64,000 nucleotides of DNA from an uncultured Candidatus Saccharibacteria bacterium. Lineage in GTDB: Bacteria; Patescibacteria; Saccharimonadia; Saccharimonadales; UBA4665. Positions 49,508-57,257 of this stretch are shown in pieces; positions within the stretch are counted from its first letter, which is position 1; the number at the start of each line of letters is the position of its first letter. The notes below the pieces were generated by a model, which was not told the origin of the DNA, ran no database searches, and saw nothing but the letters and a program-made list of their open reading frames with translations. The position numbers and the translations under genes were made by a program. The stretch lies in assembly GCA_946482285.1 (NCBI GenBank), contig CAMLQK010000002.1:186001-250000 (forward strand), written 5' to 3'.

Positions 49508-50419
49508 CTAGCCAGCTGCAAGTGTTTCTTTATGATTACGCAAATACTGCGACACCCTGCTATGGGCAGCAAGCGCCTCCTGCCTTGCTTCTTTGTCGGC
49601 TCTACCTTTCTCCTGGTACTTCACAAGAGCCCTAATAGTAAAGCCGGCGGGGTCAACCGCCTGGAGGTTCAGCAAATGGAATTCTGGATTAAGCTGGGCA
49701 ATGCGCGCATCAAGCGGTGTTTTTTCGTTTTTATCTGCCTGTGATACAACATGTATACGATTAGTACGGCGCCATTCATTCCCCCAACCATACAGCGATA
49801 TACCCCAGTTCATGCGCCCGGAAACACGCTCTACCCCACCCGGCAGATGCGCAATACGCTGGCGAATTGTGGCAGGTACAGCCAGGCTCGCCATAGGCTT
49901 ACGGCTGTCGCCTCGCCTAGACTGCAATGCAAGCAAAACAGCCGTTTCGTATTTTAGCGTCTCAACCTTGGCTACATCACTTTCGCGAAGGTCATCCGGA
50001 CTAATTGCCTGCAATTCCTTCAGGCATGCAGCAAGCTTCCCCAAGTACAACTGACACTCCTCGTCACTTATGGGCTCATTTGCCGCCATGCGCTCATATA
50101 TCGGCAGTGCAGCAGCGACAGGCACCAAGCGAAACATCCGATATACGTCGTCCTCTTGATCCAGCCCGCTATATGCTGCAGTAAATGATGCTTCGGCTGC
50201 ATCATATGCTTCAAATCTGTGGAACTCATTATTTGGGTGAAGGAACATCGTTTCAAGGCTGGCCCATCCGCGCATCTCCTGGCCATCAGGATGTGGGTCA
50301 CTAGCAAGCAGACCACTAACAACCTGCAAGGAGTTATGGTCCATCTCCCTCATGTCCAGTTCAGGCCCTTGTGACAGATATGCTCTCCGTGCTTGGTCGA
50401 AATTGCTCACTAAAAACAT
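49508..50419 (-). CDS. Orphan protein, 303 residues
   Basis: The protein starts MFLVSNFDQARRAYLSQGPE. It is soluble, helix-rich and of unknown family. AAGGGG lies immediately before the ATG and a minus-strand TATTAT about 25 bases upstream. It stands alone between the CtpA gene and a terminator. Confidence 0.75.
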   Translation of the reverse strand: MFLVSNFDQARRAYLSQGPELDMREMDHNSLQVVSGLLASDPHPDGQEMRGWASLETMFLHPNNEFHRFEAYDAAEASFTAAYSGLDQEDDVYRMFRLVPVAAALPIYERMAANEPISDEECQLYLGKLAACLKELQAISPDDLRESDVAKVETLKYETAVLLALQSRRGDSRKPMASLAVPATIRQRIAHLPGGVERVSGRMNWGISLYGWGNEWRRTNRIHVVSQADKNEKTPLDARIAQLNPEFHLLNLQAVDPAGFTIRALVKYQEKGRADKEARQEALAAHSRVSQYLRNHKETLAAG

Positions 50420-50471
50420 CCCCCTTACTTATGCTATGTATAATACAAAGCTGCGTTGGTATGTCACAAGT

Positions 50472-50499
50472 AAAAAGCCTCTTGCGAAAGAGGCTTTTT
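50472..50499. terminator. Terminator after the CHAP hydrolase gene
   Basis: AAAAAGCCTCTT and AAGAGGCTTTTT arms around a short loop. It closes the ftsE-ftsX-hydrolase transcripts on the minus strand. Confidence 0.9.
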
Positions 50500-50519
50500 A
50501 TACAACATTAGAAGGTATC

Positions 50520-51668
50520 TTAGCGGTAGGTTCGCCATTGGGTGGAAAATTCACCCGAAAGGCTTGCGTTGTACTGCGACACGTATATTTGATTGCCGGA
50601 AACTGCCTCTACATACATGGCATGACCCCATGTACCAGCAGTGCTAATAGCAACATCGCCTGGCATTGGGACAGTCGTTACATACACGCCATCGCGTTGC
50701 GCAGCCCAAACCCAGTCTTTTGCATTCCCGTAGTAGTATGGGGCGGCACGGCCAGAAGCCTCTACAGCCCAAGCGGCATACGATACGCATTGGCGGGTAC
50801 AGTAGCCCCACTTGTCTGGGCCGTCGTTATCTACACAGCCAGGACCTGGGCTCATACCAAAGCCAGCGTTTTGGTATGGGTAATTAGCGGGGTTGAACTT
50901 GCCTGCGGCACCTGAGAACCGTAAGAAATAGTAGCCCGATGGCGGCAGCGTGTTGTTTGAACGGCGCTGCTGCGCGATTAGGTCTGCGATCCTCTCTTCG
51001 TTGGCACGCGTCTTGGCGTTAAAGTTATCTTGCTGGGACTCGTTGTATGCAAGCATATTATCTTGTTCTGCTTTTGCAGAAGACAGCTGGCTTTGTTGCT
51101 GGCGCTGCTCTTTTAGCAACGCTTCGACTTGCGTCTTTTGGCTGTTTAGTTCGCCCTGTATGGTGGCAATTTTGGTAAGCGTATTCTGAATTTTAGTTTG
51201 TACCGATGTGCGGTACTCTTCTTTGTCAACGAAGTCGCTCAGGTTCTTGCTTGATGCAAGCATTTCGATAGTCGAAGGCTGTCCGTCAACATACATAACT
51301 TTGATATTTTCACCCAACACCAGACGCTGGCGCTCAAGTTCAATCTTGTTGGCGTTGATTTTTTCCTGCAGGCTAGCTTGCTTGGCGGTGTTGTTATTGA
51401 TTTGGCCCTGTAGGTTTTCGATTTGGGCGCGCAATTTATTAATAGCGTCCTGGTAGCTGACTGCTTTGTTTTGCAGGTCATTCACAACATTCTGGTTGTT
51501 GCTGTTTTCCTGCATAAGCGCATTTATTTGAGCGTCGATATTATCTGCCTGGGCCTGTGGCACCATCATATTACTGAAGGCAAAAACACTAATGAACGCC
51601 ATCAATGTGGCACCAGCTAACACGCGGCGCGTTTTGTATGATACTGAATCTATTTTTGGAATTTTCAT
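50520..51668 (-). CDS. Secreted CHAP peptidoglycan hydrolase with coiled coil (PcsB-like)
   Basis: A 382-residue protein. The signal peptide ends near residue 41 (VPQAQA). A long coiled coil (about 45-250) is followed by a CHAP domain with catalytic cysteine in YCTRQCVSYAAWAV and histidine in GTWGHAMYVEA. PcsB-type hydrolases are held inactive by the coiled coil and switched on by FtsEX to split the septum. ftsX lies 120 bp upstream on the same strand, matching that role. Confidence 0.92.
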   Translation of the reverse strand: MKIPKIDSVSYKTRRVLAGATLMAFISVFAFSNMMVPQAQADNIDAQINALMQENSNNQNVVNDLQNKAVSYQDAINKLRAQIENLQGQINNNTAKQASLQEKINANKIELERQRLVLGENIKVMYVDGQPSTIEMLASSKNLSDFVDKEEYRTSVQTKIQNTLTKIATIQGELNSQKTQVEALLKEQRQQQSQLSSAKAEQDNMLAYNESQQDNFNAKTRANEERIADLIAQQRRSNNTLPPSGYYFLRFSGAAGKFNPANYPYQNAGFGMSPGPGCVDNDGPDKWGYCTRQCVSYAAWAVEASGRAAPYYYGNAKDWVWAAQRDGVYVTTVPMPGDVAISTAGTWGHAMYVEAVSGNQIYVSQYNASLSGEFSTQWRTYR

Positions 51669-51788
51669 GTTTATTTTAGTTCTAAACACTAGCATTTTAC
51701 TATATTTCCCCATGTCTGTAAAATGAGCCCTCCTATGGTGTTGTATATTTTACTTACTACACCTTACTTCCCTACAAATGTGGAAGGT

Positions 51789-52730
51789 TTATTTCGTTTT
51801 AAATTTCAGGTACCGCCGGGTAGCAACAACAGAAGAGGCGGCACCAATTAGTATACCAATGCCCAATTGGATGGTCAAAAGCGCCCATATGTGCCCGTTG
51901 AAGTAAGTGCTGGCATAGTTGATGTCTAACAGACCAAGACTGCTAGCCTGCAATGCGTTACTGGCCAGAATAAAGAGCACTTTAATGATAGCTATTGATA
52001 GTATTGCCGAAACAACGCCATACACGATGTTCTCGACCACAAATGGGCCACGGATATACCATGTGCTTGCGCCCAACAAGCGCATAATAGTTAGCTCGTC
52101 ACGGCGGTTAAAAATTGCCATCTGGATAGTATTGAAGATAATAAGCACTGATATGATTGCGAATAACAGCACAGAGAATATACCTACCTGCCGTAACACA
52201 TTGGTGGCGTGAGTAATTTTGTCTATCGCCGCCTTGCGGTCGCCAGAGTACGAAGGGTCATCCGACTGCAACTTCATGACATTAGGCTTACTTAAGTAAT
52301 CTTTTATATCCTGGATTTTATTGAGGTCCTTTGGCTTTATTTGCACAGTGGCTGGCAATGGGTTATCGGTAGAAGAAATAGCCGACAGCAATTGCTGGTT
52401 GCCTGTGTTCTGTTTTTTGTAGCGTTCCAAGGCATCTGCTTTGGACAGGTACTTTACTTCCTTTACGTTCGGCAGTGCGCGGAGCTCAGACAACATCTTA
52501 TTCCGTTGGTCAGCCGTTACCTCATCCTTTAAAAAGACCGATAAATCAATTTTGTCGGTAATTTGGGCAATGGTGTTAGCGAACGTAGCATTCGTAATGA
52601 GCGAAAACAAGACAATGGTGAGGGTTACGACCATGACCGCCATGGCGGCAATTGCCAGCCAGGCGTTGCGTACGAAGTTAATTATTCCCGTCTTAACAAT
52701 GCGGGAAAAGGTTATCATTTTTCTGTTCAT
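51789..52730 (-). CDS. ftsX: Cell-division ABC transporter permease FtsX
   Basis: A 313-residue protein with an N-terminal membrane helix, an exterior domain of about 120 residues and three C-terminal helices, the standard FtsX topology. IFNRRDELTIMRLLGASTWYIRGPFVVE is a family motif. It transmits ATP hydrolysis by FtsE to the exterior hydrolase. It overlaps ftsE by four bases. Confidence 0.95.
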   Translation of the reverse strand: MNRKMITFSRIVKTGIINFVRNAWLAIAAMAVMVVTLTIVLFSLITNATFANTIAQITDKIDLSVFLKDEVTADQRNKMLSELRALPNVKEVKYLSKADALERYKKQNTGNQQLLSAISSTDNPLPATVQIKPKDLNKIQDIKDYLSKPNVMKLQSDDPSYSGDRKAAIDKITHATNVLRQVGIFSVLLFAIISVLIIFNTIQMAIFNRRDELTIMRLLGASTWYIRGPFVVENIVYGVVSAILSIAIIKVLFILASNALQASSLGLLDINYASTYFNGHIWALLTIQLGIGILIGAASSVVATRRYLKFKTK

Positions 52731-53410
52731 ACTTTGTAACTCGATGAAGCCTTGTCGCTGGCAATATGCCCATGCTGGATTGTTACAACACGGCGTTTAA
52801 GTTTGTTCACAATTTCCTGGTTATGGGTAGTCAGAAGTACGGTTGTGCCATAACGGTTAATCTTTTCAAGGACATTAATAACATCCCAAGCATGTTTTGG
52901 GTCGAGATTACCAGTAGGCTCATCTGCAATCAAAATTTTGGGCTGGCGCACAATGGCACGGGCAATTGCCACTCGCTGACGCTCCCCACCGGATAATTCG
53001 TACGGCATACGTTTTTCTTTGCCGCGCAAATTGACAATATCGAGTACTTTGGGCACAGTATGGCGGATTTCATAATTGCCCATGCCTACAATTTCCAGTG
53101 CAAACGCCACGTTTTCAAAAACAGTACGGTTCGGCAATAATTTAAAGTCCTGGAATACAACGCCAATTTTGCGACGCAAAAGCGGTATATCACGATCTTT
53201 TAATTTGTCGTAGTCTATGCCGCCCACGATAATTTTACCGCTAGATGGCTTTTCTTCACGGGTTAGCAGGCGCAACAATGTGGTTTTACCAGCACCACTC
53301 TGCCCCACAACTATCACAAATTCCTTAGCCTCTACATGGAGGCTAATACGATCAAGTGCTGGCGTGGCATGCTTGCCATACGTCTTTGTTACCCTGTCCA
53401 ATAAAATCAT
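52727..53410 (-). CDS. ftsE: Cell-division ATPase FtsE
   Basis: A 227-residue ABC ATPase. Walker A GQSGAGKTTLLR, Q-loop VVFQDFKLL, signature LSGGERQRVAIARAI and Walker B ILIADEPTGNLDP are all intact. The length is typical. It is the first gene of the ftsE-ftsX-CHAP set. It probably starts at ATG 53410, which is preceded by a TATTAT-like box rather than a Shine-Dalgarno site. Confidence 0.96.
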   Translation of the reverse strand: MILLDRVTKTYGKHATPALDRISLHVEAKEFVIVVGQSGAGKTTLLRLLTREEKPSSGKIIVGGIDYDKLKDRDIPLLRRKIGVVFQDFKLLPNRTVFENVAFALEIVGMGNYEIRHTVPKVLDIVNLRGKEKRMPYELSGGERQRVAIARAIVRQPKILIADEPTGNLDPKHAWDVINVLEKINRYGTTVLLTTHNQEIVNKLKRRVVTIQHGHIASDKASSSYKV

Positions 53411-53496
53411 TAGCTCTTATTATAGCAGAACTATAGGGTGACGCATCAAGCTAATGGTAAATCTTGCTACACTTCCAGCCGGGTTCCAGATACACA

Positions 53497-53533
53497 AAAA
53501 AAGACGACTCTCGTGAAATTGGAGCCGTCTTTG
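53497..53533 (-). terminator. Terminator of the small acidic gene
   Basis: AAAGACG/CGTCTTT stem with an inner CTC/GAG extension, followed by a T-run on the minus strand. Confidence 0.75.
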
Positions 53534-53561
53534 GTATCAACTAGGATCTAGCTAAGGTACG

Positions 53562-53780
53562 TCAGGTTTGTTCTTCCTGATCTAACGCGCTATTGGCGTC
53601 TTCTATGCGGACATCAATCTGCTCTGTTGCGCCTTCATCAGGCTGCTGGACAGTAATTTCGTGACCGCCAACAAAGTGGCCGACTTTCGTCGCGCCTTCA
53701 GGTGCTTGTGTGTCTCTAAGCGCCTCGAGGTAGCTCACGTCATGAGTGTCTGGTTCTTGTAGTATGTTTGCGTTTGGCAT
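53562..53780 (-). CDS. Small acidic orphan protein, 72 residues
   Basis: It starts MPNANILQEPDTHDVSYLEA and is strongly acidic at the C-terminus. I do not recognise it. The gene is well supported: promoter TTGACT-17-TAATGT at 53823-53851 on the minus strand and a terminator at 53497-53533. Confidence 0.7.
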   Translation of the reverse strand: MPNANILQEPDTHDVSYLEALRDTQAPEGATKVGHFVGGHEITVQQPDEGATEQIDVRIEDANSALDQEEQT

Positions 53781-53822
53781 AGTTTTGTTTTGTTCCTTTT
53801 TATGTTTGATAAGAACATCTAT

Positions 53823-53851
53823 ACATTAGCATTTTATTGCGAAAAAGTCAA
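53823..53851 (-). promoter_or_regulatory. Promoter of the small acidic gene
   Basis: On the minus strand TTGACT (53846-53851), a 17-base spacer and TAATGT (53823-53828). The rest of 53852-54057 carries no gene I can support. Confidence 0.6.
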
Positions 53852-54057
53852 TATTAAGTTGCTGTGCAGTGTGTTGCCTGCAGCGGATGGCCAATGCGGC
53901 CTTATTGCCGGGATGGGCTGCGGAAAGTTCGCCCAAAGACATGGCAAAGCCTGCCTCTCTCTGTGTATGGCCAGTGTTTAGTGCGATTACGCAAGGACGG
54001 TAAGGTACTTTGATTTATCCAGATAAAGTTATAATATTATACAATAAAAATTAATTT

Positions 54058-54738
54058 CTACTGTTTGGGTGGTGCTGCCTTACGCTTTTGTACGACAACA
54101 GGAATTTTCTCGGCACTCTTAAGGGTATTGTTAATGGCGTGACCGAGCACTGCATGTAAAAATCCGCGGTTTTTAGCAAGGCGCTGGTAGTTTATGCCGC
54201 CCATGAATTGTTCAACCGGCAATGTAGCGCCTTTAGAATTCACCGAAACAAATGGTGGCCTTGGCCAGGACTCGCTTGGGCGGACAGCTCCGGAATGGCC
54301 CAGTGCAAATAAGCCGGCGGTCGCCAGACGATAGGTGCGGGCTCGCCCTGTATTACCTGCGCGGTCGGCACGTCGGGCGGGTGTGTCGAGAATGCCTCTG
54401 AATGCCACCTCTTCCTGAATTGGAGCAATAACTGCCGCCTGCACAAGACCTTTGACCGGATGGCGACTTGCTCGTTCAACGTGTTCATCTATAAATGCGT
54501 TTTCAGTACGTACACCAAGCTTACGCGCACCCGCAGTCACCGCCTTGCGCAATCCGTATAAAGCTACTGTCTCGACAGCCGTTGCCTTAACCGGGTTCTC
54601 TTCCGCCCATTGCTGGTAACGGCCGTACATTTCCGTTACACGATCGATAACGGACTGGTGGTCTGTTGAGTGCATAGAGTCAGGCTGAGCCGTATCTAGC
54701 ATGTGGTCTGGCGGTGGTGCTTGGTTAAACAGTTCCAT
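54058..54738 (-). CDS. CPBP-family intramembrane protease-like protein
   Basis: A 226-residue protein. APIQEEVAFRGIL carries the double-glutamate and arginine of the CPBP/CAAX protease family, and ALGH and HAVLGHAINN supply the later histidines. The membrane helices are weakly hydrophobic and fewer than usual, so the fold may be partly lost. Promoter TTGACT-17-TATAAC is at 54763-54791 on the minus strand. The protein has an acidic, Pro-rich N-terminus. Confidence 0.7.
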   Translation of the reverse strand: MELFNQAPPPDHMLDTAQPDSMHSTDHQSVIDRVTEMYGRYQQWAEENPVKATAVETVALYGLRKAVTAGARKLGVRTENAFIDEHVERASRHPVKGLVQAAVIAPIQEEVAFRGILDTPARRADRAGNTGRARTYRLATAGLFALGHSGAVRPSESWPRPPFVSVNSKGATLPVEQFMGGINYQRLAKNRGFLHAVLGHAINNTLKSAEKIPVVVQKRKAAPPKQ

Positions 54739-54762
54739 TTTTGTTTGGGTTAAACTGTTTAT

Positions 54763-54791
54763 GTTATACTATGTTTTTGTACTTTAGTCAA
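54763..54791 (-). promoter_or_regulatory. Promoter of the CPBP-like gene
   Basis: On the minus strand TTGACT (54786-54791), a 17-base spacer and TATAAC (54763-54768). Confidence 0.6.
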
Positions 54792-54808
54792 TCTTACTGT
54801 TGTGGCAG

Positions 54809-55915
54809 TTAACGCTCCAGCGTTTCACCGCCGACTATATGATCGAGGTAGGCATGCATTAGGGCGTCCAGTGGTTCGCCACCGTCAAGGACACCTTGAA
54901 CATCGCTCGTTTCGTAACGGCTGCGCAGGTCTTTAACCTGTTTGTAGGGGTGAAGGACGTACGAGCGGATTTGGTTTCCCCATTCTGCAGATTGATTAGG
55001 GCCTTTTAGTTTCTCGAGATGGCTTTGGTGTTGATCCATCTGTAGCTGCGTCAACCGTGAGCGCAAAATTTTCATAGCTGTTTCTTTGTTTTGCAATTGG
55101 CTGCGTTCGTTCTGGATGGCCACTGTAATACCAGTGGGCACGTGGGTAATGCGCACTGCCGAGTCTGTAGTGTTTACCGACTGGCCGCCGTGGCCGCCGC
55201 TACGGTATACATCAATGCGCAAATCTTTTTCGTCAATCACCAGATCTTCAGGCCTGTCTACCATAGGTAGTACATCAACTTTGGCGAAGCTTGTTTGCCT
55301 CAAGTTATCGGAGTTGAACGGGCTCAGCCGCACCAAACGGTGTACGCCGTGCTCGCCCTTGAGCAGGCCGTATGCGAAATTACCGCTCAACTCCATGGTT
55401 ACGCTTTTAATTCCAGCTTCATCACCCGCTGATTCGTCAATAAGCTTGATATCATAATTATTACTTTCTGCCCATCGGACGTACATGCGGTGGAGCATCT
55501 GCGCCCAGTCCTGGGCATCAGTACCACCTGCCCCAGCGTAAATACTCAAGATGACATCGTGGTCATCATATTTGCCAGCAAACTTCAGCTCATTTTTTAG
55601 GTCTGCCAGCTTGGCAACAACCTCGTTTAGCTGAAGTGCCAGGTCGTCTTCCATACTTTGGTCGCCCAGCTCGCCGAACTCCACAAGAGTATCAATACTC
55701 TGTTTAAGTTCTTGCCAAGGCAGCAAACGACGGTCTAGCTTAGCCAGTTGTTTTGCAGTTTCCTGTGCCTGTTGCGGATTATCCCAAATATCCGAACGTT
55801 GCATTTCTGCTTCAAGATGCTGCTTTTTAGTAAGTAAGGCTTTGAAGTGTAGCTTTTCAAGCGCTTGGTTTACTGCGGCTTGAACGTCGGCAATCTGCTG
55901 AGTAAGGCTGTCCAT
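54809..55915 (-). CDS. prfB: Peptide chain release factor 2
   Basis: A 368-residue release factor for UGA and UAA. The SPF anticodon tripeptide is in VRLSPFNSD, and GGQ in RSGGHGGQSVNTTDSAVR. The frame is continuous, so the programmed UGA frameshift of many prfB genes is absent. Its presence agrees with UGA being a stop here. TATACT (55923-55928) lies 7 bases before the ATG, so probably leaderless. Confidence 0.96.
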   Translation of the reverse strand: MDSLTQQIADVQAAVNQALEKLHFKALLTKKQHLEAEMQRSDIWDNPQQAQETAKQLAKLDRRLLPWQELKQSIDTLVEFGELGDQSMEDDLALQLNEVVAKLADLKNELKFAGKYDDHDVILSIYAGAGGTDAQDWAQMLHRMYVRWAESNNYDIKLIDESAGDEAGIKSVTMELSGNFAYGLLKGEHGVHRLVRLSPFNSDNLRQTSFAKVDVLPMVDRPEDLVIDEKDLRIDVYRSGGHGGQSVNTTDSAVRITHVPTGITVAIQNERSQLQNKETAMKILRSRLTQLQMDQHQSHLEKLKGPNQSAEWGNQIRSYVLHPYKQVKDLRSRYETSDVQGVLDGGEPLDALMHAYLDHIVGGETLER

Positions 55916-55949
55916 TACAGCTAGTATACCCTACGAGCCGAGGCTCTGG

Positions 55950-57239
55950 CTATTTGTGCCATAATTGCTGGACTTGAGCCTGAAGGTCGTTGGCGAATGC
56001 CTCGTCACAATCACTAAGCACCCCTAAGCCCCATACATCCTCGGCGAACATATCGCGGGCAATGTGGACAATCGCGTCTTTAGAAACAGCCTTAATACGG
56101 CCGGGAATCTCGTAGAAATCATCAATGCCTTCGTCAAAGAAGTAGCGGCCGCTGTAACTGCTAGCCGTTCCGGCTACTGTTTGAGCGCTGCGCTGGAATC
56201 GTCCCAATGAATATGCTTTAGCGGCTTCAATATCTTCGACGGCAATGTTCCCGTCAAAAACATGCTGGATTTCGCGGCGCATAATATCAAAAAGTGCTGG
56301 GGCATTCTTGCGCGAAACCTGCGCCCCAAACCACCAGTTGCTACTGTGTTTGGTCTGGCCAAAACCAGAACTCATGCCATATACAAGCCCCTGTTCGCGT
56401 GCTGTACCTAATATTTTTGAGTACAGCGTTTCGGTAAGCATAGTATTTACCAGTCCGAGGGCATCGGTTTCGGGGTCGGTCATACGGCGATTCATAAAGC
56501 TATCCAGGTAAAAATACAGGTTTTTGACCGTTTTATTGTGGATGTACACCGGCTTGTCATGGCGGCTGGGGTACTCATCTGGCAACGCGATGCGGCTACC
56601 GCCACGCTCCAACCCGATATTCTCGATAGTGGCAGTTACTTCTTCAAGCCGTTTCGGGGTGAGCTTGCCGGCTATAACAAAGCGCAAATTCTCTACCTTG
56701 TGAGTGTTTTGGTAGTGGCTCCTCACGTCTTTGAGGGTCACATTATCCATAAGGTTTAGCCGCTCTTGGTCGGTCTTGGACATGAATCCATAGTATTGGC
56801 GCAGCGCCAAGCTGAGATGGCGGAAGTGATTGTTCGAACGTGCCTGTAATTCTTCGCGGACGTTGCCAAATTCGGCATCAAACTCTTCCTGCAAAAAAAG
56901 CGGCTCCGAAACAGCGTGCAGCAATAGGTCCAGGATGCGTTGCCACTCAAAATCTGCGCATTCTGCCTCGTAAGTAATGTCGTATACGCCCGTAGAAGCA
57001 TTGCTGTAAGCGCCATTTTTGTCAATTTCCGCCTGGAATAAGCGCGCTTTTGGATATCGCTTGTTTGCGCCAAGCAAAATATGCTCCATAAGGTGGGGTG
57101 TTTCCCACTTTTTTTCCTTTACCAGGTATTCGCCCGCCCGGAAGTTAAGTTCAAAGCTCATAACACTTGCATCAGGGATGTGAATAAGCAGGCCTTTTGC
57201 CCCATTTTTGAGGGACACCTCAGTAACTGTGTGCTTCAT
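55950..57239 (-). CDS. M16-family zinc peptidase
   Basis: A 429-residue pitrilysin-type protein. The inverted zinc motif HxxEH is HLMEH near residue 49, and the downstream glutamate is in EFGNVREELQ. The second, inactive half-like domain follows. It lies 19 bases after secA on the same strand. It may degrade signal or exported peptides, an inference from family and position. Confidence 0.88.
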   Translation of the reverse strand: MKHTVTEVSLKNGAKGLLIHIPDASVMSFELNFRAGEYLVKEKKWETPHLMEHILLGANKRYPKARLFQAEIDKNGAYSNASTGVYDITYEAECADFEWQRILDLLLHAVSEPLFLQEEFDAEFGNVREELQARSNNHFRHLSLALRQYYGFMSKTDQERLNLMDNVTLKDVRSHYQNTHKVENLRFVIAGKLTPKRLEEVTATIENIGLERGGSRIALPDEYPSRHDKPVYIHNKTVKNLYFYLDSFMNRRMTDPETDALGLVNTMLTETLYSKILGTAREQGLVYGMSSGFGQTKHSSNWWFGAQVSRKNAPALFDIMRREIQHVFDGNIAVEDIEAAKAYSLGRFQRSAQTVAGTASSYSGRYFFDEGIDDFYEIPGRIKAVSKDAIVHIARDMFAEDVWGLGVLSDCDEAFANDLQAQVQQLWHK

Positions 57240-57257
57240 ATATATAAAACCAGTCCG

